From positions 56,152 through 120,151 of the forward strand of contig SBHC01000058.1 in assembly GCA_006226375.1 (NCBI GenBank): DNA of 64,000 bases, in the 5' to 3' direction. The stretch comes from Deltaproteobacteria bacterium (GTDB lineage: Bacteria; Myxococcota_C; UBA6777). Every line of letters starts with the position of its first letter. Position 1 is the first letter of the stretch. A program made the translations under genes and the position numbers. The notes under the pieces were generated by a model. It was not told where the DNA came from and searched no databases. It was given only the letters and a program-made list of their open reading frames with translations. Shown piece after piece: positions 1 through 10,100 of this stretch.

Positions 1-129
1 GGACAAATGCCAACACAGACTGTATAGTAACTCGGTTCATTGGATGAAGAAAAACCAAGGGAATCAGAAACCTCCTATGTCCCTTGTGCCCCTAGCCCCT
101 TTTCTTGGCGCGAAGCAAAAGGAAGAGTG

Positions 130-621
130 ATGTCGGAATCCCCCTCCCAACAATTTGACGGGATGCAGTTTGCTCCACCCGAATCGTTTCAGTTGGTAGA
201 GACCATGTTGTCTCTGCGCGCACCTGTACGTGAGGAGTTGGCCGATCCACGACTGGTTCAGGGAATCATCAACAAACAAACAACGGTTCAGCCCAACCTG
301 ATCGTTCACCGTCGCAACGCCAAGCCGGATGCTGACCTGGAAGCTCTCGTTGGAGAAGCTTGCGCCGAGTTTGTCCGCTCCCTTGTGCGACTGGAAAACA
401 TGGACAAGCAGGATTTTGCGTTTAATGACGACCACCCTGGCTTCCTGGTGATGTTTGACTTTCCCACGCGCGAAAGTCAGACCCTCCGCCAGTACCATGC
501 CTTTCGATTGGACGGTGACAAGTTCACCACGTTAACGCTGACCGTTGACGGCGCGACCATCACTGACGATGTCGAAGAAACCTATCTGGATAGCTTGGCG
601 AGCCTAACTCCCTCAAGTTGA
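130..621 (+). CDS. DcrB/DUF1795-like protein
   Basis: A 163-residue protein without a signal peptide or membrane segment. The core fits the DcrB/DUF1795 pattern: an N-terminal SFQLVE strand, a middle segment of the form 'NLIVHRR...ADLEALVGEACAEFVRSL' and a C-terminal strand pair ending in FTTLTLTVDG. Family members are often found beside contact-dependent or type VI secretion genes, but none is visible here, so no specific role is assigned. I chose the ATG at 130, preceded by a GGAAGAG ribosome-binding site, over an in-frame ATG at 40 because the extra 30 residues are low-complexity. It lies 51 bp upstream of the peroxygenase-like gene on the same strand and may share its transcript. Confidence 0.65.
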   Translation: MSESPSQQFDGMQFAPPESFQLVETMLSLRAPVREELADPRLVQGIINKQTTVQPNLIVHRRNAKPDADLEALVGEACAEFVRSLVRLENMDKQDFAFNDDHPGFLVMFDFPTRESQTLRQYHAFRLDGDKFTTLTLTVDGATITDDVEETYLDSLASLTPSS

Positions 622-672
622 TCCACGAAGCTATATACCCATACCTGTTTTGAACAACGAAGGAACACCATC

Positions 673-1545
673 ATGAAAGTGCAAGGATCCCAACCCGGTC
701 TGGTCCAAAATCAAGCCAACAACGTAGAAGGCCAAGCCGAGATTGTCTGTCCCGTCATCCGAGGCATGGTCAGCGACGGCCACCTCAACGTTGACGCCGA
801 AGGCAACGCTCAGATCTCTGAGCTCAAAGACATCTTTGAAGATCTCGGATTCAACCGTCACCTCGCCAACGTTGCCGTTGTGGGTAACAAGCCCAGCGCC
901 ATCCTTGGCAACTTGTTTGGTGGCACGTTCAATGTGAACGATCTGCGCGGCGGTTTGCTCGATCACAGCGGCGACTCCATGATTCTTCGCAACGGAAAGT
1001 TCGACCCCGAGCGCTTTGATGTGCTGGTGTCGCACAGCTCCGACGGTCAGCGCATGACCACCGAAGACTTCCAAAAGGCCATCCAAACCAACAAAACGGA
1101 CGACGACGCAAGCTGGATTGGCAGCCAGATCAGCAAGGTTGAGTTCCGCATTCTGTTGGACGCGTTTGGCACCGAAGGTCCCGACGGAGTCAAAGGCATC
1201 AGCATTGATGACCTCCGCAACCTGTATGAGAACAAGCAAATCCCCTCCAGCTTCCGCCCCGTGGAAACTGCCACTCCCAGCAACGACATCGCTTCCCTTG
1301 CGGGTCATGCACGCAACCTCGCCACAGGTAGCCAAGTGGGCGCAGCCAAGGCAGGACTGAGCAGCGCTCTCCAAGGCTCCGACTTGTTGTCCTCCGGCGA
1401 CGTCGCAGTTCAGGGCATGGGCAAAGGCGCTTGTCCCTACATGGGTCAGGACCAAAGCACCGCAGCCTCCAGCCCCGAAGTGGTCCAACTCCACAACGAA
1501 ATGGCTCCAACCACTCCCACCGAGCTCGCCCAAGTCGCTGAATAA
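673..1545 (+). CDS. Heme-thiolate peroxygenase-like (Peroxidase_2-type) protein
   Basis: A 290-residue protein with no signal peptide. Residues 26-37 read CPVIRGMVSDGH, which resembles the heme-ligating Cys-Pro segment (PCP..NxLANHGYL) of chloroperoxidase and unspecific peroxygenases. Further on come a D-H-S-G-D segment (residues 97-101), where those enzymes have the acid-His motif, then 'DPERFDVL' and, near residue 180, 'ISIDDLRNLYENKQIP', matching the typical end of the fold (...R.ff..eRlP). If the family assignment holds, Cys26 would ligate heme and the protein would catalyse peroxide-dependent oxidation. The last 70 residues are Ala/Ser-rich and add a second Cys-Pro (ACPYMG). The acid-pair motif is not perfect, so an inactive homologue is possible. 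Confidence 0.5.
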   Translation: MKVQGSQPGLVQNQANNVEGQAEIVCPVIRGMVSDGHLNVDAEGNAQISELKDIFEDLGFNRHLANVAVVGNKPSAILGNLFGGTFNVNDLRGGLLDHSGDSMILRNGKFDPERFDVLVSHSSDGQRMTTEDFQKAIQTNKTDDDASWIGSQISKVEFRILLDAFGTEGPDGVKGISIDDLRNLYENKQIPSSFRPVETATPSNDIASLAGHARNLATGSQVGAAKAGLSSALQGSDLLSSGDVAVQGMGKGACPYMGQDQSTAASSPEVVQLHNEMAPTTPTELAQVAE

Positions 1546-1696
1546 GCGAACCACTCCTCCCTTTTTCTTCTCGATTCCATCCCAGCCTTTCCCCAAACCA
1601 CAAAAGTTGCTCCTCGTTAACTTGGGTTAATGAAGCATCCGTGCAGGTTTCTTATTCTCCTTTCCAACAACCGAATGGAACCAAGGAGAAAAACCC

Positions 1697-2431
1697 ATGA
1701 AAGCACAACACAATAAGATCCTTATCACGGGTGGGACCGCAGGAATAGGACTTGCGATGGCTCAACAGTTTCTTGCGCACAACAACACCGTCATCGTGGT
1801 GGGTCGGCGGCAAGAAAGGCTTAACCTTGTTTGTGAGCAAAACCCAGGACTGTTGGGAAAAGCTTGCGATGTTTCCATCTCCTCCGAACGTGAAGAGTTG
1901 AAGCGCTGGGTCCAAGAGCATCACCCAGACCTGAACCTTTTGATCAACAACGCTGCCGTGCAATACAACTTTGCAATGCTGACCGACGGAGTCACAGGAA
2001 ACGACATCAGTCAGGAGGTCCAAACCAATTTGGTGGCACCTGTCGAACTTTGTCGTTTGCTGCTCCCCATTCTTCAGCAACAGCCGGAGTCTGCGATCGT
2101 CAACGTCACCACAGGGCTGGTCTTCTCTCCCAAGAAAAGCGCCCCTGTTTACTGTGCAACCAAGTCAGCGCTTCACACTTTCTCCCAGGCTCTGCGGTAC
2201 CAATTGGAAGGCACCTCCGTGAAAGTCTTTGAGTTGCTTCCGCCGTTGGTCGAAACCCAAATGACAGAAGGACGCGGGACAGGTAAGATAGCACCCGAAC
2301 AATGTGCAGAGGCCTTGTTCCGAGGGTTGAAGCGGAATCAATACGAGATTCCTGTTGGCAAAGTCCACTTGTTGCGGTGGCTCTGGCGCCTCTTCCCCGT
2401 CTGGGCAGGTCGCTTGCTACGAAACACGTGA
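1697..2431 (+). CDS. Short-chain dehydrogenase/reductase, DltE-like
   Basis: A 244-residue cytoplasmic oxidoreductase of the classical SDR family. The cofactor motif TGGTAGIG lies near residues 11-18, the structural NNAA motif near residue 86, and the catalytic Tyr-x-x-x-Lys is in YCATKSALHTFSQALRYQL. The Arg pair after the second strand (VGRRQERL) favours NADPH. The overall wording (ILITGGTAGIGLAMAQQF, LNLLINNAAVQ) is closest to DltE-type SDRs, whose substrate is not established. A strong AAGGAG ribosome-binding site precedes the ATG. The stop lies 7 bp before the Crp/Fnr regulator gene, so the two form an operon and the regulator may control this enzyme. Confidence 0.88.
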   Translation: MKAQHNKILITGGTAGIGLAMAQQFLAHNNTVIVVGRRQERLNLVCEQNPGLLGKACDVSISSEREELKRWVQEHHPDLNLLINNAAVQYNFAMLTDGVTGNDISQEVQTNLVAPVELCRLLLPILQQQPESAIVNVTTGLVFSPKKSAPVYCATKSALHTFSQALRYQLEGTSVKVFELLPPLVETQMTEGRGTGKIAPEQCAEALFRGLKRNQYEIPVGKVHLLRWLWRLFPVWAGRLLRNT

Positions 2432-2438
2432 GAACGTT

Positions 2439-3050
2439 ATGGCAGAAGAACGCAAACAACGATGGGCCCAATTGCGCAAAGTCCTTCAACAGATGATGGA
2501 GGTTCCTGACAAAGAGTGGCTCGTCTTTGCCGACCTCTTCCAGCTCAGGACCTTTGCCAAGAATGACTACCTCCTACGGGCAGGCGAGACCTCCGATCCT
2601 TGCTTTTTCCTGTGCGAAGGCGTTGTGCGGTTCTACTACCTGACACCGGACGGAAAGGAGTTCAACAAGTCCTTCCTTCAAGCCCATCAATTTGCAGCTT
2701 CTCTGAGCACCAGCCTGTTACAAACCCCTGCACGCTTCAGCATGCAAGCCCTGGAGGATGTCGTGGCTTTGGAAGCTTCTCTCTCCAGCCTTCGCGACCT
2801 GTTCCCTCGTCACATCTGCTGGGAACGGTTGGGTCGAACCATGGCGGAACAGCTCGCCATCAAGAAAGAGCTTCGAGAATGCTCCTTCCTGCTCGACTCC
2901 GCTGAAGAACGCTATCTTAACTTCCTCCGCGACTACCCTGGCCTTGAAGACAAAATTACCCAGTACCATGTGGCATCCTACCTGGGCATTACCAACGTGG
3001 CTCTTTCTCGCATTCGTCGGAGGATTCGAGACAATGAAGAGGCTTCATGA
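2439..3050 (+). CDS. Crp/Fnr-family transcriptional regulator
   Basis: A 203-residue regulator. Residues ~15-125 form a cyclic-nucleotide-binding-like beta barrel (RAGETSDPCFFLCEGVVRFYYLTPDGKEFNKSFL). The C-terminal part, residues ~130-203, carries a helix-turn-helix of the Crp type (ITQYHVASYLGITNVALSRIRRRI). The usual phosphate-binding Arg-Ser/Thr of true CRP is not seen and there is no Fnr Cys cluster, so its signal is unknown. It resembles the many Crp/Fnr paralogues that end in 'ALSRIRRR'. The ATG at 2439 is chosen because it follows the SDR stop directly. A CRP-like palindrome at 23932-23947 could be recognised by this or a related protein. Confidence 0.88.
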   Translation: MAEERKQRWAQLRKVLQQMMEVPDKEWLVFADLFQLRTFAKNDYLLRAGETSDPCFFLCEGVVRFYYLTPDGKEFNKSFLQAHQFAASLSTSLLQTPARFSMQALEDVVALEASLSSLRDLFPRHICWERLGRTMAEQLAIKKELRECSFLLDSAEERYLNFLRDYPGLEDKITQYHVASYLGITNVALSRIRRRIRDNEEAS

Positions 3051-3068
3051 ACCTCTGAAAGGAAGGCT

Positions 3069-6000
3069 TTAGCGTGTTTTGCAGAGGGTGAAGGTCGTAC
3101 CGTTTGCAGTGGAGAGCGTGGTCGCCGTCGACATCGGACCTTGCAACACATACCGGTTGAACTGTCCGTTGTTTAGGGTACAACCGGAGCAAGAGTTACC
3201 GTATCGATGCAGCACCGTGATGGGAAATCCACAATCACGCCCAGGGTTGCTTTTCCCAAAACGACAGGCCCCCAGCTTGCTGTCCGCAAGGAAGCCCAAC
3301 GCCACACAGGTCCGTATTTTGTTGAGCCCATTCAACGACAGTCGATCCAAGGGATAGTTGTTGGGACCTCGAATGTTCCACATCTTGCACTCGCCAGAAC
3401 TCAGCAACTGGGCGCGGAACGAATACGTCAGCTTGGACGGGTCTCGCGTCTTTCCGGTGTAATCGGCAGCAGTCGCGGCACACAAACGCTTCTTCAACGC
3501 CATGTCACAGTACACACGGAGCACAGAGCTACTGGGCTTCACATAGTATTCACCATCGGGAGAGGCTGAGTAGGTGTTCTTCTGCGCGCTACAGCTAGCT
3601 TGTGGCGCATAACAAAGATTGGCGACACAGTTCTGTTGGTTAGGGCAGTCATCGAGAGTTTGGCAAGCACACTTCCCGCTTTTGCACAGCTTGGACTTGC
3701 AATCACCATTCACCTTGCAGGTCTTTCCGTAGTCACAGGCGTTGCATGTTCCGCCACAATCCACGTCGGTTTCTGTGGAGTTCTTCACACCGTTTTGACA
3801 GGGTGGCTTGCTCTCACACTTTCCATCGGTGCAGTAGCCCCCGGTGCAATCGCTGTTTTGCGTGCAGGTTTTTCCATCCACACACTTCACACATGTTCCA
3901 CCGCCGCAATCCACGTCGGTTTCGGCGTTGTCTTTGGCTCCGTTTTTACAAGCATCCGCAACACACTGGCCAGTGCCTTTGTTGCAGAAGTTTGGAGAAC
4001 ATTGTGCGTTGTCGGTACACGCCGAACACACATTGTTGAGGCAGGCTTTTCCACCTGTGCAGTCGTTCCGGGTGCGGCAGTCGCCTGTTTTGCAGACGCC
4101 CGACAGACACAGCTTCCCAGTCCCGCACTCTGTATCCGAAGCACAGCTTGTACACTTGTTAGCCTTGCACACTTTTCCACCGGTACAGTCGGTCGTTTGG
4201 CGACAATCAGCAGCCGTGCAAGCTCCCGAGAGGCACAGCTGACCTGTTGTGCACTGGCTGTCTTGGGAGCAAGGACGACAGGTGTTCGCCACGCAGACTT
4301 TTCCACCAGTACAGTCCGTGGATTGGCGACAGTCAGCCACCTTGCACAAGCCAGAGAGACACAATTTCCCGGTCCCACACTCGCTATCGGCCGAGCAGTT
4401 CACGCACTTGTTGGCCTTGCAAACTTGCCCACCTGTGCAGTCCGTGGTGGTGCGACAGTTGGCGGCTTTGCAAGCTCCTTGCAGACAGAGCTGACCGCTG
4501 GTGCATTCGCTGTCATTGGCGCAGTTCACGCACGTGTTGGCTTTGCAGATCTGTCCTCCAGTGCAATCGTTGGACGCCCTGCAATTCCCTGTCTTGCACA
4601 GTCCAGCAAGGCAAAGCTGGCCGGTAGCACATTCACCGTCAGCACGACAAGCCGCGCAGTTGTTTTGGGTGCACACCTGACCGCCCGTACATTCGCTGGA
4701 AGACCGACAATTGCCTTTCACACAAACGCTGGACAGACACAGCTGGCCGCTGTCGCACTCGCTGTCTTTGATGCACGAGGTACACACGTTTCCGGTGCAT
4801 ACTTTTCCACCCTGACACTCGGAGTTGCTGCGGCAGTTTCCGACAATACAGAGGCCGGACAAGCACAGCTCTCCGCCCGAACATTCGCTGTCCTGGCTGC
4901 AAGAAGTGCAGGTGTTTTGCTTGCACACCTGACCACCCGTGCAATCGGCCAAGATGCGGCAGTTTCCGACTTTGCATGCACCGGACAGACAGAGCTTACC
5001 CGTGCCGCAGTCACCGTCTTTGGTGCAGGCCGAACACACGTTTTTCTTGCAAACTTGTCCACCCGAACAGTCGCTGTCGGTTCGGCAATTTCCGGGCGTG
5101 CAGGCTTTGCTCAAGCAAAGACGCCCCTGAGGACAGTCCGCATCCGACGAACAGGGCGAGCACACATTCACTTTGCACACTTCTCCCGTTGGGCAATCGG
5201 TTGCTTGGCGGCAGTTGGCTTTCTTGCACAAATTGGCCAAACACAGCTCCTCTTTGGCGCAATCCTTGTCAGCCGAACACGCGGAGCATTGGTTGCTTTT
5301 GCAAACACGCCCACCGGAGCAGTCGGTCGTTTGGCGACAGTCGCCCGTTGTGCAAACACCGCTCAGACACAGCTTCCCGGTTCCACATTCTCCGTCGTTC
5401 TGGCATGCTTCGCATTTGTTGGTTTTGCAGACCTGGCCACCGGAACAGTCGGTCGTTTGGCGACAATTTCCACCTTTGCAGGCACCTTGCAAGCACAGAT
5501 TTCCGTTCCCACAGTCAGCATCGGCAGCACAAGCCGTGCAAGAGTTGGCCTTGCAGATCTGACCGTTCTGGCAGTCTTGGGCATCTCGACAGTTGCCCTG
5601 TGTGCAAACTCCATTGAGGCAGAGGTTGCCTTTGTCACAGTCGCTGTCGTTGGTGCAGGCCGTACAACTATTCTGGAGACAGGCCAATCCTTTGGAGCAG
5701 TCGCTGTTGCTGCGACAGTTGGCGGTTTTGCAAGCCCCTGCAAGGCAGAGAGAGTCGGTGCCACAGTCTTTGTCCTCGGCGCAAGCGGTGCAGGTGTTGG
5801 CTTTGCAGATCTGACCGTTTTGACAGTCTTCGTTCTTTCGACAGTTCGCTGTGGTGCACTTGTCCGACAGACAAAGTTGCCCTTGGGCGCATTCGTTGTC
5901 GTCGGTGCAGGCTGTACATTGGTTGGCTTTGCAGACTTGACCGCCCTGGCAGTCTTTGGCCTCACGACAATCTCCAGCCGCACACTTGTTGTTCAGGCAG

Positions 6001-6701
6001 AGAGAACCTTGCCCACAGTCGGAGTCATCGGAGCAGTCGGAGCATTGGTTGTTTTTGCAAACCTGGCCGCCCTGGCAATCTTTGGTTTCTCGGCAATCAC
6101 CGGCCTGGCATTTGCTCTCCAGGCAGAGGGAACCCGAAGCACAGTCGCCATCCTTTTCACAGCCGGCGCATTTGCTGTCTTTGCAGATCTGACCGGTCGA
6201 GCAATCCTTGGCATCCATACAATCTACACAAGCAGAGGTTGTGGTGTCACAGACCTTATTGTTGGAGCAATCTTCACTTTTGCGACACCCTTCCTGACAC
6301 GCCTCTTGGTTGCAGATCTTGCCCACACCACACTGGCTGTCCTCTGTACAGACGATGCAACGACCGCTGTCACAGACTTTGCCATCCGTACAGGGAGTAC
6401 CGTCATCGCACGATGACTTCTTGCAAACACCGCTCTCACAAATGTTGCCCGAACCACAAGCGTCGTCTTGTTCGCAGCTTTTGCATCGACCGCTTGTGCA
6501 GAGTTTTCCGTCGGTGCAAGCCTTGGCATCGCTACACTCAGCGTCCTGACACAAGCTGCTGGTACAGATCTTCCCACCGGAGCAATCCGCGTCTGTGGAA
6601 CAGGAAGGCAACGCAGGTGGTGAACTGCACGCTCCCATAAAAACCACAGCCAACATACAACAAAGGCCCCCCAGCCCCCAAAGCAATAACCCTCTACGCA
6701 T
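3069..6701 (-). CDS. Lipoprotein with tandem Cys-rich (Dickkopf-like) repeats and a GON/fibrinogen-like C-terminus
   Basis: A 1210-residue predicted lipoprotein. The N-terminal signal ends in a lipobox (VFMGAC, Cys ~25). It is followed by Cys-rich modules, including 18 units that each begin with Cys-Arg, of the form CRxxxDCxxGxxCxxxxCxxCxxDxxCxxGxLCLxxxC, about 38 residues each. Two modules of the type CKNGAKDNAETDVDCGG then lead to a C-terminal domain of ~170 residues starting CSAQKNTYSASPDGEYYV...VYCDM. That start resembles GON and fibrinogen-like domains, which begin with a Cys...DGEY...VYC signature. The protein is probably displayed on the outer membrane, as an adhesive or structural stalk. 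A GGATGGAG ribosome-binding site precedes the ATG. The long open frames on the opposite strand come from the repeat composition. Confidence 0.9.
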   Translation of the reverse strand: MRRGLLLWGLGGLCCMLAVVFMGACSSPPALPSCSTDADCSGGKICTSSLCQDAECSDAKACTDGKLCTSGRCKSCEQDDACGSGNICESGVCKKSSCDDGTPCTDGKVCDSGRCIVCTEDSQCGVGKICNQEACQEGCRKSEDCSNNKVCDTTTSACVDCMDAKDCSTGQICKDSKCAGCEKDGDCASGSLCLESKCQAGDCRETKDCQGGQVCKNNQCSDCSDDSDCGQGSLCLNNKCAAGDCREAKDCQGGQVCKANQCTACTDDNECAQGQLCLSDKCTTANCRKNEDCQNGQICKANTCTACAEDKDCGTDSLCLAGACKTANCRSNSDCSKGLACLQNSCTACTNDSDCDKGNLCLNGVCTQGNCRDAQDCQNGQICKANSCTACAADADCGNGNLCLQGACKGGNCRQTTDCSGGQVCKTNKCEACQNDGECGTGKLCLSGVCTTGDCRQTTDCSGGRVCKSNQCSACSADKDCAKEELCLANLCKKANCRQATDCPTGEVCKVNVCSPCSSDADCPQGRLCLSKACTPGNCRTDSDCSGGQVCKKNVCSACTKDGDCGTGKLCLSGACKVGNCRILADCTGGQVCKQNTCTSCSQDSECSGGELCLSGLCIVGNCRSNSECQGGKVCTGNVCTSCIKDSECDSGQLCLSSVCVKGNCRSSSECTGGQVCTQNNCAACRADGECATGQLCLAGLCKTGNCRASNDCTGGQICKANTCVNCANDSECTSGQLCLQGACKAANCRTTTDCTGGQVCKANKCVNCSADSECGTGKLCLSGLCKVADCRQSTDCTGGKVCVANTCRPCSQDSQCTTGQLCLSGACTAADCRQTTDCTGGKVCKANKCTSCASDTECGTGKLCLSGVCKTGDCRTRNDCTGGKACLNNVCSACTDNAQCSPNFCNKGTGQCVADACKNGAKDNAETDVDCGGGTCVKCVDGKTCTQNSDCTGGYCTDGKCESKPPCQNGVKNSTETDVDCGGTCNACDYGKTCKVNGDCKSKLCKSGKCACQTLDDCPNQQNCVANLCYAPQASCSAQKNTYSASPDGEYYVKPSSSVLRVYCDMALKKRLCAATAADYTGKTRDPSKLTYSFRAQLLSSGECKMWNIRGPNNYPLDRLSLNGLNKIRTCVALGFLADSKLGACRFGKSNPGRDCGFPITVLHRYGNSCSGCTLNNGQFNRYVLQGPMSTATTLSTANGTTFTLCKTR

Positions 6702-7129
6702 GGAAACACTCCATCCTCTTTAAAAGTCAAACCAACTCAACAAAGTAGAGTGTAACAAATACGAGGGGAGTCGCCTAGAAAGAAGTGAAAGAGAAGTATG
6801 GTCGCAGGTAGTTGATTCTTTGAGTTCTTTGAAGAGGAAAGGAGCAGGGTGGGTCATTGATACAGGTTGCGTAGAAGCCCTTTGCCAAGCGAAAGGCCAA
6901 TCTACGACCAAGGAAACACGAACCGCAGATGCACACGAAATTCACGTAAATAGATTGGGTACTCAGATGAATGGAAAAGAACAAAGAAGGTATTGAAGTA
7001 TCACAGTTTGCAGTATTGGAGTGCCCACGAATGTGGGTACTTCTCCCTTGTCTATATCCCGCATGACTAGCCGGGTACATGTTTCGGGCCGCGTAGGTGC
7101 CCGGCGTCATCACCAATGCAGATGGAAGA
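6702..7129. other. Non-coding gap between two minus-strand genes
   Basis: About 430 bp separate the Cys-rich lipoprotein gene from the LysM protein gene, both on the minus strand. The part next to the lipoprotein holds its ribosome-binding site and presumably its promoter. Only short open frames without convincing ribosome-binding sites are seen. I found no hairpin with a T-run and no tRNA. Confidence 0.5.
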
Positions 7130-10100
7130 TTAGATTTGGCGGCCGAGCAGGTTGAGATCCATGTTGACGCGCACTTCTGGGTTCACAATACGGTAGCGTC
7201 CATCCTCATGGACTGTAATGTCGCCCAGGTCGATGCGAGCGGTGCCATCTTGCAACTCACCGCTGATCTCGGCGCCACCCTGGCTGTGGTGAAACTCCTG
7301 GCGACCCAGATCCGCAAAGATGGTCCCGTTCATGCGAGCCACATGACCGTCTTGGTCTTGCCCAAGCTGTGACGACAGTTGAAGCTTGCTTCCTTCTTCA
7401 AACCGGAAGGTCTGTCCGTCGGGCAGGGAGATTTCGCCGCTGTCCAGGTCGGCCTCGATTTCAAGGTCGCCCTGCAGCTTGGGTCGTTCGCCCATTGTAT
7501 TCAGCTCGGTCAGGTTCAAGGTCGCTCGACTGTCGCGGCCCAGATCCAGGTCGGTCACACCGTTGAGCGCCATACGACCGTCATCCATTCGGGCTTCAGC
7601 GCGGAAGTTTCCGTCCAGAGCGATGCCTTTCTCGGAGTCCAAACGAATCGTTCCAGAGCCGGTCAAGCGACCGTCCAACCCTTGGATGTTGGTGGCCCCG
7701 GTTGCGATGTTGAGGTCGGACACCCGCGCGTCCAGGTTGTCGAGAGTCAAAGACAACTGGGTAGGACCGTCGGAAGGCATCTGAAAGCTTCCCTGGCTTT
7801 GCGCAGAGACAATGTCGACGCTACCGGGTGTTCCGTCTTCGTTCACCAGTCCAATGCTTGTGTTCCGAAGCTCACCAGCGAAAGATTCGATGGACAGAGA
7901 GTTCTTGGCAGCATCCTCCAGGTATTGAATCTCGCCGTTCTCACCGCGCTCAAAGCTATGTGACATCGACACCACAGCGCCCTGAATCGAGCCGTTCCGC
8001 AGTTCCACCTGACGACCATCGGGTTGCGATACCTGCAAGCGTTCGACGTTGGCTTCGGGAACACGGAAGTTTACGTCCACGCTTGATCTTTGGTTGAGTT
8101 CGCCAGCCTCAGACAGACCAGTTTTCACCGTAGCATCAAAGCCAATCCGTCCGGTGCCGAGATCCATGACGGTGCCGCCCAAGTCCACGTAAGCATCGTT
8201 GGCTTCGATCTCACCGGTAATGTTGAGAGCTTGTGAGTTCCCATCAATGCTGACCCGATTGTTGGCGCCGACTTCAATGTAGTCGTTGTCGCCAATCTGC
8301 AAACGTCCGGGAGCCAGAGAGACATTGTCTGCCTTCAACCGAATGTTCCCAAGCTCAAGGTACTGGTTTCCAGTGTTGAGATGGTCATCGATGCTGCCAG
8401 AAGGCGAACTCGCCGAGGCAGAGCTGCTTTCGGAAGAGCCCAACAACTGGCCCAGATCCGACATGTTGGAAGGTAACTTGCTGGAGCCTGTCACAAACCG
8501 GGTGATATTAAAGTTCATCCCCGCCACGCCCAGCTTGATCTTGCCATCGTCAGAGAGGTGCGGGTTAACTTCCACCAATCCTGCAGCGCTGGGCGGTTTG
8601 TTGAATCGGAACGAGCTACGCTCAAAGTCAATCTTGCCGTCTTCGACGACCAAACGACCCTGCAAGCGGGTGTTGTCTTCCAGATCAAGGGTGTTCACGC
8701 CCAGAACCTGGGTCGCCTCTTCAATGCCAGCTTCGTTAAGCGGAAGGTCGATCTCCACCTCACCGTTCTGAATGCGACCTGCGATATCGATGGGGTTGAA
8801 CGACAAAGGCTCGTTCATGGTCGGATTCATCTGTACTTCAGGCAGCGACAGCTCCATCGGAGCCGCGCTCTCCGCAGCGTTGGTTGCCGCAGAAGCAGGA
8901 GCGGTCTCGGTCGCAGTCGGAGTTGTTGTGGGAGCAACCTGACCTGGTCGCGCGACAGGTCGAAGGGAGGATGCAGGAGCCGCCGACTCACGCAGTTTGA
9001 GTTCCTGGCCTACGGAGATTCGGTCAGGATTGGCGATCGAGTTAATTCGCGCAAGGTCAGCCACTGTCGTGTTGTTGTTGCTTGCGATGCGGCCCAAGGT
9101 GTCGCCTGATTTCACCGTGTAGGTTTCGGGACCAGCAGCAGGGGTGGAAGAAACAGTTGGAGTGTCTTCCAACTTCAGTTCCTGGCCTACAGAGATCCGG
9201 TCAGGATTGGCGATCGAGTTAATCCGAGCCAGGTCAGCCACTGTCGTGTTGTGGTTGCTCGCGATACGACCCAAGGTGTCGCCCGATTGCACTGTGTACG
9301 TGCGGGGTTCGACCGGTGCAGAGTTGCTGGTGATGGGGTCGGTCGTGGTTGTGGGTGCAGGTTCTTGCAAAGCAGGTTGACCGGGCAGACCAATGCGTCC
9401 TGAGATCTCACCAACGGTTGCCTCCAATTGGACGTTTGCCTGGTTGACTTCCAGACGGCCATCACCGTTCAAGGAAGCACCCTGCAGGTCCAGAGAGACC
9501 TTTCCACGAGCGTCGGTCACAGAGGTGACGCCGGCCCGACGAAGCAAGTTTTGGTCGAGTTCAATGTCGGAGTCCAGAGAGAGTTTCAGATCCCCTTCAA
9601 ACCGAGGGAGGGTTTCACCTTCACGCTTGTCCACGTTGCGCAGGTTCAAGTCGATGTTGGCTTCCCGGAGGTCCAAACGAGCGTGGTCGCCGATGTTAAG
9701 TTGACCATCCTCCAACCGCCCTTGCAAGCGACCGTTGGCTTCCAATCGTCCTTCTTTGAGGGTCCGGCCCAAGGCAGCAGACGCCAACTCAAAGTCAGCC
9801 CGGGAGCCAGCAGCGATAGTGACGTTTCCGTAGTCGCCCAGATCGATGTTGCTGCGGTCCATCACCGTGTGGGTTCGTCCGGTTCCTTCGGTCACTTGGA
9901 CCTCACCGATAACACCCGCCTGATCAAACTGAAGGGTCCCTTCTGCTCGGGTTCGCTCGAACCGTGTGGAGCCTTGTGCTCCCGCCACGCCGCCGTGGTT
10001 CAGTTGACCGTCAACGGTTCCAGAGAAGCGCTCGATCCCGCCGGAGTGAACGAACTCACCTGCAGCGTTGCGCTCTCGGATCAAGGACGCGCCTTCCACA

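Noticed and set aside
3600..6416. A 938-codon open frame on the plus strand opposite the Cys-rich lipoprotein
   Set aside because: It mirrors the repeat structure of the minus-strand gene, has no ribosome-binding site or recognisable domain, and its composition is explained by the complement of Cys/Gly-rich codons.
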